DNA of 64,000 nucleotides from Gryganskiella cystojenkinii (Eukaryota > Mortierellomycota > Mortierellomycetes > Mortierellales > Mortierellaceae): NCBI GenBank assembly GCA_015852425.1, contig JAAAIG010000038.1:1-64000 (forward strand), in the 5' to 3' direction. Shown piece after piece: positions 37,800 to 49,785 of the stretch (the stretch's first letter is position 1; every line of letters starts with the position of its first letter). Made by a program: the position numbers and the translations under genes. Below the pieces are notes generated by a model. It worked only from the letters and a program-made list of their open reading frames with translations. It was not told the origin of the DNA and searched no databases.

Positions 37800-40700
37800 A
37801 TGACTTCCTCCGCTGCTCCTTCCAAGGAACTTACCGAGGGTCAGAGTACCCCCGCTGGCACCAAGGCCTCTTCGGTCACCATCGATGTCAACGTCGCCAC
37901 GATCGATATCGAGGACTTGTACAACAAGGACAAGTTCGACATGTCGACCATGGAGACCGATAACATCTTCCAGTTGTTAAAGACCAGCGAGAGCGGTCTC
38001 ACCACTGCCGAAGCCCAATCCCGTATTGCCAAGGTAATGATTGAACAGAAAAAAAGGAGATATCTGATCCGTGGACAAACTTTTTTTTTTCGGAGATGAG
38101 CTATTTGACGATCTGTTTGTGTTCGTGGTTGGACGTTTTTTCACTCCGTCCGTTGCAATTGACAGTCGGAAAATCCGACCACACAACAAAACAAAAAAAG
38201 TTCGACGCTGTGTGCGACATCTGGAAAAAAAAAATGCACCGAGAAACAAGACTAACCAAAATCATTTTATCTATTTTTCAAAACAGTTTGGTTACAACAG
38301 ACTTGAGCAAAAGGAAGTCAACCCCATCATGCAGTTTCTCTCCTTCATGTGGAACCCTCTTTCCTGGGTTATGGAGGCTGCTGCTATCGTTGCCATTGCC
38401 TTGTCCAACGGAGGTGGCAAAGCTCCCGACTGGCCCGATTTCGTCGGTATCGTCCTGCTCTTGCTTGCTAACGCGACTATTGGTTTCATCGAGGAACGTC
38501 AAGCTGGTAACGCTGTCAAGGCCCTCATGGCCTCTTTGGCTCCCCAGGCGAAGATCAAGCGTGATGGTCAGTGGGCCACTCTCGATGCTGCCGATCTCGT
38601 TCCCGGTGATGTTATCGCTGTCAAGCTCGGTGATATTGTCCCTGCTGATGCCCGTCTTATCGATGCCGTGAACATTTCTATTGATCAGGCTGCTCTCACT
38701 GGTGAATCCCTTCCCTCGAACAAGCATAACGGCGATGAAATCTTCTCTGGTTCCACCGTCAAGCAGGGAGAGGGCGAGGCTGTTGTCATTGGTACTGGTT
38801 CCAACACCTTCTTCGGTCGTGCTGCCAAGCTTGTCCAGATGGCTGGCGATGACGTTGGTCACTTGCAAATCGTCTTGGCCCGTATTGGTCGCTTCTGTAT
38901 CGGTTCCATTGCCTTCTTTTTGGTCATTGAGGTCATTGTCATGTACGCCGCCTTCAAGTACGATTACCGACGTGGTATCGACAACGTTCTTGTCTTGCTC
39001 ATTGGTGGTATCCCCATTGCCATGCCCACTGTCCTCTCCGTCACCCTCGCTATTGGTGCCCGTCAGCTCGCTGAGCACAAGGCTATTGTTACCCGCATGT
39101 CCGCCATTGAGGAGTTGGCTGGTGTCACCATTCTTTGCTCTGACAAGACCGGAACTTTGACCCTTAACGAGCTTACCATTGACAAGACCAACATCAAGAC
39201 CTATTCTGACGTCTCTCCTGATGATATCATGCTCTACTCTGCCTATGCCTCCCGTGTCGAGAACCAGGATGCTATTGATACTTGCGTCGTCGGTTCTTTG
39301 CCCAATGCCTCCATGGCCCGTGATGGTATCGAGCAGCTCGACTTCATTCCCTTTAACCCTACCGACAAGCGTACCCAGATGACCTACCGCCGCCTCGCTG
39401 ACGGAACTGTCCACCGTGTTTCCAAGGGTATGTCCTCGATCATCCTCGATCTCTGCACTCGTAACAAGACTGAGGCCCAGATTGCCCAGATGCACGCTGA
39501 TGTCGATGAGTTTGCCTTCCGTGGTCTTCGTGCCCTTGCTGTTGCTATTGAGGAGGTTCCCGAGGGCCAGAAGGACTCCGCCGGAACTGGATTCACCCTC
39601 ATCGGTCTTTTGCCCATTTACGATCCCCCCCGTCACGATACCAAGGAGACCATTGATCGTGCCCAGGCTCTCGGTGTTGAGGTCAAGATGATTACTGGTG
39701 ATCAGCTCGCCATTGCCAAGGAGACTGGTCGTCGTCTCGGTTTGGGTGATCACATGTTCAATGCTTCCGTTCTCCGTGATGGTCCTCCCGCTGATGACAA
39801 TGTCAAGTCTAACACTGTCGATGAGCTCGTTCTTGAGGCCGATGGTTTCGCCGGTGTCTATCCCGAGCACAAGTATGATATCGTTGCCCGTCTCCAGAAC
39901 CTCGGACATTTCACTGCCATGACTGGTGATGGTGTCAACGATGCCCCCGCTCTTGCCAAGGCCAACGTCGGCATTGCTGTCGCTGATGCCTCAGATGCTG
40001 CCCGCTCTGCTGCCGATATCGTCTTGACCGAACCCGGTCTTTCGGTTATTATCGATGCCATCTTAGGATCCCGCCAGATTTTCCAGCGCATGCGCAACTA
40101 CGCTGCCTACACCTGCTCGATCACCATCCGTGTTGTTCTCTGCTTCACTGTCATGTGCTTCGCCTGGAGATTCGATTTCCCTCCTTTCATGGTTCTTATT
40201 CTCGCTATTTTGAACGATGGCACCATCTTGACCATTTCCAAGGATCGCGTTGTTCCCTCGCAGTTCCCTAACCACTGGGATCTCAAGGAGATTTTCACCT
40301 CTGCCATCGTCTACGGTATCTACTTGACCGCCTCCACCCTCGTCTTCTTTGCTGTCGCTTTCAACACCCGTTTCTTCCAGAACATGGGTCTTTCCAGTTT
40401 CGGGGATGATCCCAACCACGGCCAGCTGCACTCGATTATTTACCTCCAGGTCTCGACCTTGTCCCAGGCTTTGATCTTCGTCACCCGTTCCCATGGCTTC
40501 TCTTATGTTGAGCGTCCCTCTGCTATTTTGGCTTTCGCCTTCGTCTTTGCTCAGGTTGTCGCTACCTTGATCGCCGTGTACGCCAACTGGGGTTTTACCA
40601 ACATTCTTGGATGCGGTTGGGGTTGGGCTGCTGCTGTCTGGGTCTGGAACATCATCTGGTACTTCCCCTTGGATCTCGTCAAGTTTGCTTTGGCCAAGGC

Positions 40701-40947
40701 CTTCAAGCCCACTGTCGAGTCGATCAAGGAGAAGGAGAAGGATTTGGCTCTTGCCCGTACCCGCTCTGCCCACTCTTACTACTCTTCTCACTTCGATCAG
40801 TACACAAACCAGCCCCGCAACTTTTCTCGCAAGAACTCGGTTGCTGGCCCTCTTACTGCCGATGGCAAGTCCCTTGGTGTCTCCTCGCACGAGATGCGTC
40901 GCTTCAGCACCATCCAGGCTGCTCAGGCCTCGAGCGCTTTGAACTAA
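37800..40947 (+). CDS. PMA1: Plasma-membrane H+-ATPase (P-type IIIA)
   Basis: It pumps protons out of the cell at the cost of ATP and sets up the gradient for nutrient uptake. Two exons fit: 37800-38033 and 38287-40947, giving 964 aa. The intron joins SRIAK to [13 protein letters not shown]. Core motifs are LTGES in the actuator domain, the phosphorylation site DKTGTLT (about 363), [29 protein letters not shown] and [11 protein letters not shown]. The usual ten membrane helices are visible in order. The C-terminal regulatory tail ends [16 protein letters not shown] with a basophilic RRFS site, a candidate for kinase control. Codons are highly biased to C- and T-ending forms (GTC, ACC, GCC, CTC), which also creates long antisense open frames and fits very high expression. 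Confidence 0.97.
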
Positions 40948-41108
40948 TCTGTCTTTGCGCGCAGAAAAAGTTACTCTCCACTCTCATTTCTTTACGCACC
41001 CCACTTTTTAGATTGTAACATTTCTCCTTTACTATTTTGTTGTTTCTTTTGTCTATACTTATATCCTCATAATCATTCACTCTTTTTCATTTTTTCTCAT
41101 ACTTGTAC

Positions 41109-41114
41109 AATAAA
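41109..41114 (+). terminator. Polyadenylation signal AATAAA
   Basis: AATAAA 162 bp after the PMA1 stop codon, after a T-rich 3' UTR. Confidence 0.45.
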
Positions 41115-41150
41115 AACAACGGAATATATCTATTTGAAAACTTGAGTTTT

Positions 41151-41236
41151 ATCAAAAAAAAAAAAGGCGTCGATCCTATTGTATGTTTGTATGTGGCCTG
41201 CAATTTCATCAAAAAAAAAGCGTCGATCCTATTGTA
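41151..41236 (+). repeat. Direct repeat pair downstream of PMA1
   Basis: Two copies of ATC, an A run, then GCGTCGATCCTATTGTA lie at 41151-41183 and 41208-41236. They differ only in the length of the A run and one G. Confidence 0.85.
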
Positions 41237-41628
41237 CTGTATAGTAGCGTCGTTCAATGTCTTGTTCCTTGTGGAGAAATAGCATCGGATTGCAAGGACA
41301 GCGGATATGGTGCAAGAACAGACAGAAAGAGAGTAGTTGCTGTGTGTGATCCGTTATTTCCAAGCACAATAAGTTGACGTCACTTTTTCTGTGACAGCCA
41401 ATAAGGACAGGCACCACACCAATACCGCCCCACCACAGTCCGTCTGTTCTGTCTCTGACAAAAAAAAAGATAAATTCAAATTTGATGCATCCATTTTGGC
41501 AGATGTGCTCATTTTTGTTCCTTGTTTCTTTCCTTTCTTTTCATCTCCACATCTAATTCACATGCGCGCTCACCGTTGATGACCCTCCAGGACTAAAAAA
41601 CAGCAAAAAAACACAAAAAAACACCCAC

Positions 41629-44098
41629 ATGGCTGAGCAGTTCAACCCTTACGGGTCCTACTCCGCTGCGCCAACGGCGTCGCTTGTTGGACCCCCAACC
41701 TCATCTGGATACAATATCGGCCAAGGCATGTCCATCTACAACAATGGTCTCCCTCGTTACCCAGTCCAACTCAACCTCGCACAAAAGTTTCAACAGCAAC
41801 AACAGCAACAGCAACAACTTCAGCAACAACAACAACTCCAGCTTCAACAGCAACAACAACAACAGCAGCAGCAGATCCAGCAGCAGCAGCATCAAATCCT
41901 GATCCGTCAGCCTCCAGGTGTCTCCTCGCCTGCTAGTATTCCTGCGTCTCTGACTCCTCAGCTCGGCCCTGGTACATCGCATTATCAACAGCAAGTCCAT
42001 TATGCGAATGTCTCCCGTCAGTCGGCCGCTCCTCACTACAGGGCCAGAGCAGCCGCTGCTGTCGCGAGAAGCACTAACCTGAGCTCTGCCGTCACGATCA
42101 CTGATCCCAACAATCCAGCAGGAACCAAAGGCAGTAACGGCACAGCCACGAATGGCGAATCCGGTGATAGCAAGAACGGTGGTTCACAGGAAAGCAACAG
42201 TCCTCAACCTTGGACGACGCTTGACCTTGGTGGCATGGGATTGAAGAACGTCAGTGCAGAACTCTTTCGATACTCGTTCCTGACTGCCTTGTATGTGAAT
42301 CACAATAACCTGCATTACCTCTCACCCGAAATCAGTCGCCTGACGGGACTCACGATCCTGGATGCCTCTGGAAACAAACTGACCTCGGTCCCACCCGAAC
42401 TCGGCATGTTGACCAACTTGCAGCAGTTGCATCTCGTCGACAATGGATTGGTTACGCTCCCAGCTGAGCTTGGAACTCTTTTTCAATTGGAGATCTTGGC
42501 ATTGGAGGGTAACCCTCTGAACGAGAGTCTCAAAAACTTGCTTCAACAGGAAGGAACTGGCGCCGTGATCAACTACCTCCGAGAGAACTGCCCAGGTACG
42601 GTGTTTATGCTGTTGTTGTACTTATGATGTCACACCGTCTCCTACACTTGATGAAGACAAGCATACTAATGACTTTGCCGCTTCCACTGTTCTCTCTTAC
42701 TGTCCGATTATCAGTTCCTTTGCCCCCACCAGAGAGAGAATGGATCACACTCGAGGACGACTCTGGAGCATCAGCAAGCCAAGACACGTTCACTATGTTT
42801 TGTTACAACATCCTCGCCGAAAACTATGCCACGCCTCAGATGTACGGATACACACCTTCCTGGGCGCTCACATGGGAGTACCGTAAAGAACTTATCCTTC
42901 AAGAGATTTTGGCTTATAGCGCTGATATCGTCTGTCTTCAGGTAATGGACGACCGAGTTTGTTATGATGACAGCACAACTCACGACTGGAAAAAAAACTA
43001 ATGCGTTTGTATATTTTTATTGCTTTCCACAGGAAATTGAACTTGGACAATATGAGGATTACTTCAAGGAGCAGATGAAGCACCAGGCCGATTACGATGG
43101 AATCTTTTGGCCAAAGTCGCGTGCCAAGACCATGCCCGAAAAGGATCGCAGAGTCGTGGACGGATGTGCTACCTTCTTCAAGGCATCCAAGTACGTTCAT
43201 GTTCCCTCTCCCCACCGAAGTCTGATTCTCCCTTTTATACTTCGTCATACTGCTGTCGCAAAAAACGTCGTTACTCACCCTATCTCATGTTTGTGCCTTT
43301 TGTCTTTTACCACTTGAACTTTACAGGTTCAGTTTGATCGACAAGCACCTCGTCGAATTCAACCACATTGCTCTTCAGCGACCCGATTTCAGGAAGACTG
43401 AAGACATCTTTAACAGAGTTATGACCAAGGACAACATCGCGGTCATTGCCCTCCTTGAACACAAGGATACCAAGAACAGGATCGTGGTCTCGAACGCTCA
43501 TATTCATTGGGACCCGACCTTCAAGGATGTCAAGTTGGTTCAGGTGGCCATGTTGATGGACGAACTCGACAAACTGACGACTCAATGGGCTCACTTACCG
43601 GGTTCGAACGGCAAATCCGGAGGACAGAATGGCAAGCTCCCGACCCTGATCTGCGGTGATTTCAACTCTGAACCCGCGTCCGGTGTTCACGAGTTCTTGA
43701 CCAAAGGCCTTGTTGCGCAGGGTCATGACGATTTTGGTGATCACGCTTATGGAACTTATACCTCTGAGGGTCTGGCCCACAAGATGTCACTGCGATCCTC
43801 GTACAGTCATGTGGATGAGTTACCGTTCACAAACTTTACGCCTCCGTTCACGGCTGTGATCGATTATATCTATTACTCTTCGAACTTCTTGTCCGTCCTT
43901 GGGTTACTGGGCGGTGTGGAACGCGAGTACATGAGCCGGGTCGTCGGTTTCCCGAACGCTCATTTCCCTTCGGATCATATCCCGATCCTGGCAGAGTTCA
44001 AGTTTAGGTCCCAACTGACGTTACCCACGACTGCACCGGATTTCGGAACGACTGGATCGAGCAACAGCAATAACCGGGGTCGTAACAACAACAAGTAG
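41629..44098 (+). CDS. CCR4: CCR4 deadenylase, catalytic subunit of CCR4-NOT
   Basis: It removes poly(A) tails from cytoplasmic mRNA as part of CCR4-NOT. Four exons fit: 41629-42595, 42715-42941, 43033-43190 and 43327-44098, giving 707 aa. The N-terminus is glutamine-rich (about 55-90). A leucine-rich repeat block (about 190-320) follows, the NOT1-docking element of fungal CCR4. The endonuclease/exonuclease/phosphatase domain (about 335-690) has FCYNILAENYA, the metal-binding Glu in CLQEIE (split by intron 2), NAHIHWDP, CGDFNSEPASGV and the catalytic PSDHIPI. The joins restore each motif. The C-terminus is a short Ser/Asn-rich tail. LRR plus EEP on one chain separates it from the LRR-less Nocturnin and Angel types. 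Confidence 0.96.
41791..41895 (+). repeat. CAA/CAG tract encoding poly-glutamine
   Basis: Mixed CAA and CAG codons give an almost pure Gln stretch in the CCR4 N-terminus, broken by Leu, Ile and His. The mixed codons suggest selection for the residue rather than simple slippage. Confidence 0.9.
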
Positions 44099-47073
44099 AA
44101 ATCACGAACGAGATCGAGGATAAGGAAGTGTGTCTACGGGGTGAGGACGAGGAGACTAGTCAAGTCAAGTCAAACTCTCTCTTTTTTTTTTTGGTCCGTC
44201 AGTTGGTCTCGTCGAGCAAGGAGGATACCGTTTCGGAGGATATACTTTCTTTTCTTTTTTTTATTTGCAAGGACAAGCAACAAACACCACAAGCAATTTT
44301 AGAAACCCATGTACATTATGTGGAGAGGGAGGAAATTAGGGGGACAGGGGCAAGAGTCATTTTTTTTCTTTTATGCAGTTTATCAAAATTCTTTTTTATC
44401 TATCTATCTCTCTCGAGAAAGGCATTGTGCTGCTAAGGTCCATGATCAATTATTGTACTGATGAAAAGGAAAAAAAAGTGGTAATCTTGCGTTGCTCCTC
44501 CTCTGACTTGGCTCTTTCCCAATCTTCCGCAGCGGAGACGCCTAATCCTTGGGTATGCGAGTTCAATGAAGGTGAAAGAAGATCTGAGATGCGGCGAGGA
44601 CAAATGAAGAGAGACTAAATCCTTACCGGAATCTGTTCACCCTGACAACAAACTCACAAATCTGAAACTGGGCCTAGTGCCTTTTTTTTTCTTTTGTCGT
44701 GCCCGAGTATCGCATTCTAGGAGGATTGGGAGACAAACGAAAGCCCTCTCGTTTCACTATGTTTAGTTAAGGATCCATGTGACAGACGTGGTGCAGATGA
44801 CAGTCCAGCTAAAAAAACCCCTTATAAACAAACAATGACTGTCGTGGTTCCCGGTGTTCGTCCTGAACAGCGGCATGAATCCAAATAATACGGATCCCTT
44901 TTTTTCACGCATCTGTCGCGATTCACATGGCGCCTTGCTCTTCCGAGTATGTTTATTTGTGGCGCAAGGAGACGCGTGTCTGGAGAAGGAGAGATGAATG
45001 AAGGACCATAAAAGTAAGAGATATTTTAATCGTGAGAAAATGACCAGAAGAGGAAGATTGTTTTTTTTTTGTTTGATTGTCGATGATTTGTGTAACGCCA
45101 CAAGGAGGGTCCATGCACATGATTGCCACCAAGATTAGGAACCCGCCATCCTTCGTCGCATTTGATCCACAATTTTGAAAAGCCAAAAAATCCTTATCTG
45201 AGCGCCGAAAGGGCGAAAAACAAAACATAAAAATAAGTTATAATATTCCGCTAGTTATCAATGTTGATCCAACACTTAGGCGCTGGTGGTCAAGACACTT
45301 CTTCATTCCTTAAAAGGTTTCCTGTTGACACTTCTGCAAATCACTGCGTTCACAAACATGAGCACTCCCAGAGTCCAACCTCTCAAAAAAATATTCAAGA
45401 CCGATTAGCGATCGATGTATGTTTGATCCAGGTGGCGGCGGACCAGTTCATGTCTCATAGTATTTATAATATGGGATAGAAGGGCCCGGGCACACATAGA
45501 TCTCACTATATCGGCAACAGCGACTGTCGAGAAGGGACGCCGAGGGGTCATCGTCGCTGTCAAAAAGAAGTAATATGGGACTTATCAAAGATAACAAGCA
45601 AACTAGCTCGTTGACAACGTCTCAAGACAAAGATAATTTTGACAATAAGCCTCGTCAGTCAGCTCTTCCCTGGGATGACAACGATACCTTGGTGATAACT
45701 TGAGGAATCTTTCTCCACCCTCATCATTTTTTTCCCCGCTTGCTATCACAAAGGCACAAAGAGAAAGAAATACCGCCACAAGTAACTAGCCTCGCAAAGA
45801 TATCGCGGAGCCTGGTTCGCAGTCCCCGCTTTCAATAGATAACAAAATGACGGTGGGGCAGAAGCTTTCGTCGCTATTTTTTTTTCTCTTCCAAAGACCC
45901 CGATTGCTCTCTCCCCCGCCCCCCACTTCCACCGTGGGCAGTGAAGAAAAAGGACCCGCAAGAATCCTGTGTAGGAGAACTTCGGAAGGGGCTCTGGGAC
46001 CCCATTGGCAGTCGGATCTTCAACCCTGTGTCGCTGGACCTCAAAATTTCGTTCCCAGCGGCCATTCATTTCGCTTTGCGACGCGGGGTAAGGAACTGGC
46101 TTTGTCAGGGGAATAATGAGGCTGGTCTTCCCTGGGGCTGTACCTATAACATGTATATTATCATTTTTCTCCATGAGAACACACAAGGCTGGAGCGGAGT
46201 ATTTGCCACGCTATCTCTGAGAACAGCATCAAAAATAACAGTCGGTGTTCCTGGGCCTATGTCATCATCATGTTCTGAAAGTGGGGTTGTAAAAAGAGGG
46301 CCTTTCTCCGATTGCGATTTGTTTTTTTATTGCTGTGGGATGATGTTTTTGGACATCCCCGGACAGAAACAAAAAAAAAAAAAGGTTTTTTGTGCCGATG
46401 TTGTAGAGAGCATCAAAAGGGTCTTGTACTTCACGGAATGCTTGTAAAGGGTTATGCGATATCTATGAGTCCCTTTCATGGTTGAGCATAGAGTGGACAT
46501 AGCTTACTTTGTCGCTGCTGTTTTTTTGACAACCATTCCATGAATACTCAAGCTCATGCAACTGATTTTATTTTATTTTACTGCTTGCTCCACAATACGG
46601 CCCTCCTCCATAAAAAAACATAAACAGACACATGCACTCGCATGAAATTAGTCCTTATCAGCAGAAAGTTCAGGTAAATGTCGTCAACAGAGTGCGACGG
46701 AATCGCAACATTACAATTGTCTTTTATTATTCTGTCCGTGGCAAAGTGGGAGATGAGAATTGAATACGGCAAATAGCGAAAAAGTCAGAAGAGGAGTAAC
46801 GAAGATCATGAAAAAGATGAGAGCACAGACACCCTTACTTTTGAATAGAACATCAGAGACATTTCAATTCAATCGCATCTCCGATCCCCGTAACCCCTCT
46901 TTTCTTTTGTTTCCGGCGGACCATTTTTCGACGTTCAATCCTCTCATAAGATAAGGATTTTTTTCATCTATATAATAAAGGAACAGCTCTACTCTTTCTT
47001 TCTCTTTCTCTTTCTTTCTCTCTTCTTTCTCCCTTCCACTTTTTTTTCTTTCCTTCAAGTACTTTATCAACAC
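44099..47073. other. Intergenic 3 kb, promoter of zinc-finger gene at its end
   Basis: No gene with recognisable motifs is seen. Overlapping open frames at about 45750-46450 on both strands show no family signature. A TATATAATAAAG element (46969-46980) and a pyrimidine-rich leader (46990-47060) precede the ATG at 47074 by about 100 bp. Confidence 0.55.
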
Positions 47074-47967
47074 ATGACCTCCCTTCACGCCGCAGCCAGT
47101 TCTCTGCTCACACTTGCCGCCCTTGCTTCCTCTTCTTCGACTTCTTCCGCTGTTGCTGCTCCCGCCCCTACCCCCGTGCCGAAGCAAAAGCGTCAACCTT
47201 CTTCATCGTCGAGAACCAGTGGATCTGATGCACCCCGTCCTTACAAATGCCACATCTGCCCCAAATCCTTCCATCGCCTTGAACATCAGACCCGTCATAT
47301 CCGCACCCACACCGGTGAACGTCCCCATCAATGCACATTCCTGACCTGTCAGAAGCGCTTCTCGCGCTCAGATGAGTTGACTCGCCACATGCGCATCCAC
47401 ACCACTACAAAGACAAAGAAGGAGCGATCCCCTGTTGCCTCATCTTCCTCTTCGACTACCGTCAAGGCAACCGCAACTGCTACCGCAAACAATTGCACCC
47501 GAAGTGTCAGTCCTCCCAGCCATGCGTCGATCAAGCCCTTCATGAAGGTCGTGATGGTGGCGTTCGAGGGCGAGGAGAACCAGCACCAGTCTTCACCCGT
47601 GCCATCTCCTCGCATGTCGCCCTACCCAAAGATCGCAAGAAAGCAACAGCAACAGCAACTTGCTTCGCCTCCTGCGTCTGCTAATTCTTCGCCAGTCTCG
47701 ATGGTCATGTCTGACTGTGAATCCGATGCCTCGGCCTCGCCACTTTTCACGCCCGAGTCCTCGCCTGTGCCCATGATGTCGGCTTGCTCGCCTGCTTCCT
47801 TGGCCTCATTCTCTGTCAAGACAATCGCTGGTGGTCCCCTGTTGAAGTCCTTCCATCAGCAGCAACAATCCGAATTTCCTATCTTGGCCCCCCTCTATGT
47901 CAACAACGACAACCAGTCCATGACCTTGCCCTCGATCTCGACCATTATGGACTCGCTCTACCATTAA
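47074..47967 (+). CDS. MIG1: C2H2 zinc-finger repressor, Mig1/CreA type
   Basis: This intronless gene encodes 297 aa. Two adjacent C2H2 fingers (about 52-110) begin [30 protein letters not shown] and continue with [18 protein letters not shown]. The RLEHQTRH and RSDELTRH recognition helices are those of the Mig1/CreA carbon-catabolite repressors, which bind GC-rich SYGGRG sites and switch off genes for alternative carbon sources when glucose is present. The flanks are Ala/Ser-rich before the fingers and Ser/Pro-rich after, with a basic KTKKERS stretch next to the second finger that may be a nuclear signal. Two-finger proteins with similar helices (Nrg, Msn) exist, but the helix pair favours Mig1/CreA. 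Confidence 0.88.
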   Translation: MTSLHAAASSLLTLAALASSSSTSSAVAAPAPTPVPKQKRQPSSSSRTSGSDAPRPYKCHICPKSFHRLEHQTRHIRTHTGERPHQCTFLTCQKRFSRSDELTRHMRIHTTTKTKKERSPVASSSSSTTVKATATATANNCTRSVSPPSHASIKPFMKVVMVAFEGEENQHQSSPVPSPRMSPYPKIARKQQQQQLASPPASANSSPVSMVMSDCESDASASPLFTPESSPVPMMSACSPASLASFSVKTIAGGPLLKSFHQQQQSEFPILAPLYVNNDNQSMTLPSISTIMDSLYH

Positions 47968-48380
47968 CTCTCCCGCTTTCCCACTTTGCTTTTTTTCGCG
48001 CTCTCTCTCTCTTTTTTTGTTTTCTTTGTCCCCCCTTTGCATGTTCTCACTGTAACAACTCCCATTTCTCATGTACATATAGTCCTTTTCCATTTCCATT
48101 GCTACATTATGGCTTGCCACTCTCTCATTTTTGCCACAACAAAAGCCTACTGCCTTCGCATGTATAACATAATAAACACTTGATAGCTAATCCCCTCCAC
48201 TTTATACAACGACACAATGATACTCATGGGAACGTATCCGTTATCTGGTCCGAATCGCAATGACATAAAAATACGAATGTATTTTTGTTCATTGTTCAAG
48301 GTAAACAAAATGGCGTTTTGATCTACCGATCTGACGCCACCAAAAAAGCAAAGAGGAAGAATGATGCGGCAAAAGACTAT
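47968..48380. other. Convergent 3' intergenic
   Basis: Tail-to-tail gap between the Mig1-like gene and the secreted-protein gene. It contains an AATAAA at 48171-48176 on the plus strand, about 200 bp after the Mig1-like stop. No gene is seen. Confidence 0.6.
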
Positions 48381-49785
48381 TTACTGCTCATCTTCCTCGA
48401 AATCCTCATCCTCGAAATCCTCATCCTCGTAATCATCATACTCCAACTCGTCCTCAAGACCATCGGCAGCATGGACAGGATCGGCCGCGATGTGCAAGCA
48501 GGCCTCGAGCGCGTTTGATAGCGAGACGATGATGCCCAACTGACCACGGACAAACATCCTAAAGTCATCCGAGATCGAATCCTGGTGCAACAATTCGTCG
48601 CGGTACTGTTCCAACAGACGACCGGCAAAGATTGGGCGTGTCGCCAAGAGACCTTCGTTGCTGGAAGCGATAGAGGACTTGGACATCAGACTGAGAACCG
48701 AAATTGAGCCCGTGCTCAGTCGCTTGACCTCATCCGTGGCAGAGTCGGCAAGGACGGGGAACTGATCGATGGAGGATGCCGTGACCTGACGGTAGAAATC
48801 TGCAAGCGAAGAGCAGTGCGCCTCCTCGAGAGACATCTTGGAGCGTCCAAAAACTGGCCGGGTTTTGGGAGGAAAGGGGATAACAGGAATCTCGATACTA
48901 GGAGTGGGGATGGGAACGGGGATACTAGGAATGGCGATACTAGGAATGGGGATTATGGGGATGGTAATTGGGCAACTAGCAAGAGCAGTAAGCGCGGCCT
49001 TCAACTGGGCCAAAGTATCTAATAACTTCTTGATAGCTGGTTGATCCTTGTGAGGGTAAAGGGCCGCTTCGATAGCATCAAAGGCAACGGTAATGGCTGT
49101 CACCTCTGATGGTCTGACACCATCCGGATACCCAGAGGTTTTGTCTGTCAGGGACTTGAGCTTGGTCTTAATGAAGTCGATCAGGTTGCCGACAAAAGGG
49201 AGATTCTTCAAAGCATCTCCAAAAGCATCCGACAGGAGGTTTTCTCCAAGATCGACGTCTGACTTTGCCTTGGAGCAATCGATGGGTGGAGTTTCCACAG
49301 TGGCCAGGAAAGGATTATCCGCAAGGGCCGTGTCAGCATCGGCTTCCATCTCGTTCTCGATACTGGTGGTTTGTTTCTCAAAGCCCTCGAGGGCATCGAG
49401 GATCAAGGCTCGGTACTCGAGTTCACTGATCGTGTCCTCGACCTCGTCGCGTTGGAGCGATGCCGTAAAAGAAGACTGGCTCTCGGGAACTATAGTATTA
49501 GTAGGTTGACCAGAAGTAGAGATGATGCCTTTACGTGAGCCTCAAGATCTAGTTTTGTGTATCAGGATTAGCTCCGAAGAGAGCACGAAGGAAAGATGAG
49601 AGGAGAGTCGAGATATGGCGAGGGGTAGTCGAAAGGACCTGTTATGCATGTACGAGATTTTTTTTTAATAGTGGTCTTTCTCTACTATTTTCCAATCGAC
49701 CTGACAAGAGAAACGCACCTTGCTCGGCGTGCGCGAGAACACAAAGGGTCGCGGCAATGCTAAAGCTGATGGTCAACAGTCTCAT
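48381..49785 (-). CDS. Secreted helical protein, unknown family (tandem copy A)
   Basis: Two exons fit, read from high to low: 49785-49719 and 49489-48381, giving 391 aa. Exon 1 encodes just the signal peptide (MRLLTISFSIAATLCVLAHA). The intron acceptor is preceded by a CTACTAATACT branch site. The mature protein is mostly helical. It shares four cysteine positions (IDC, ASC, AHC, EAC) and a YRDELL...SLSNALEACLHIAADP block with the neighbour at 50698-51890. Unique to this copy is a central tract of alternating Pro and Ile/Val (about 172-207) and an acidic tail ending in Glu/Asp/Phe repeats. No family is recognised; the resemblance to cell-wall or hydrophobic-surface-binding proteins is only general. 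Confidence 0.75.
48395..48439. repeat. 15-bp coding repeat, acidic C-terminus
   Basis: Three 15-bp units of CCTCGAAATCCTCAT type (the last diverged) encode the DEDFE-like repeat at the C-terminus of secreted copy A. Confidence 0.85.
48867..48972. repeat. Repeat encoding Pro-Ile/Val tract
   Basis: GATACTAGGAATGG-type units recur at 48894, 48921 and 48936 and encode, on the minus strand, alternating Pro and Ile/Val residues in secreted copy A. Confidence 0.8.

Larger units (their letters stand above)
40948..41628. other. Intergenic, PMA1 3' end and CCR4 promoter
   Basis: Contains the PMA1 polyadenylation signal and a short duplicated segment (41151-41236). No gene is seen. An A-rich leader (AAAAAACAGC type) lies just before the CCR4 ATG. 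Confidence 0.55.

Noticed and set aside
38071..38286. Open reading frame leading into PMA1 exon 2 from a GTG
   Set aside because: This is intron sequence. Joining 38033 to 38287 restores the normal H+-ATPase N-terminus, and fungal nuclear genes rarely start at GTG.
38278..39909. 543-codon open frame on the minus strand opposite PMA1
   Set aside because: It is a shadow of the strongly biased PMA1 codons. The translation is Gly/Ser/Asp/Asn-rich with no family, and PMA1 in the sense frame is certain.
40063..40890. 275-codon minus-strand open frame opposite the PMA1 C-terminus
   Set aside because: Same cause: biased codons leave few antisense stops. No domain is visible.
45746..46447. Overlapping 146- and 168-codon open frames on opposite strands
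   Set aside because: Neither has a domain, signal peptide or splice-supported extension, and codon use is unlike neighbouring genes.
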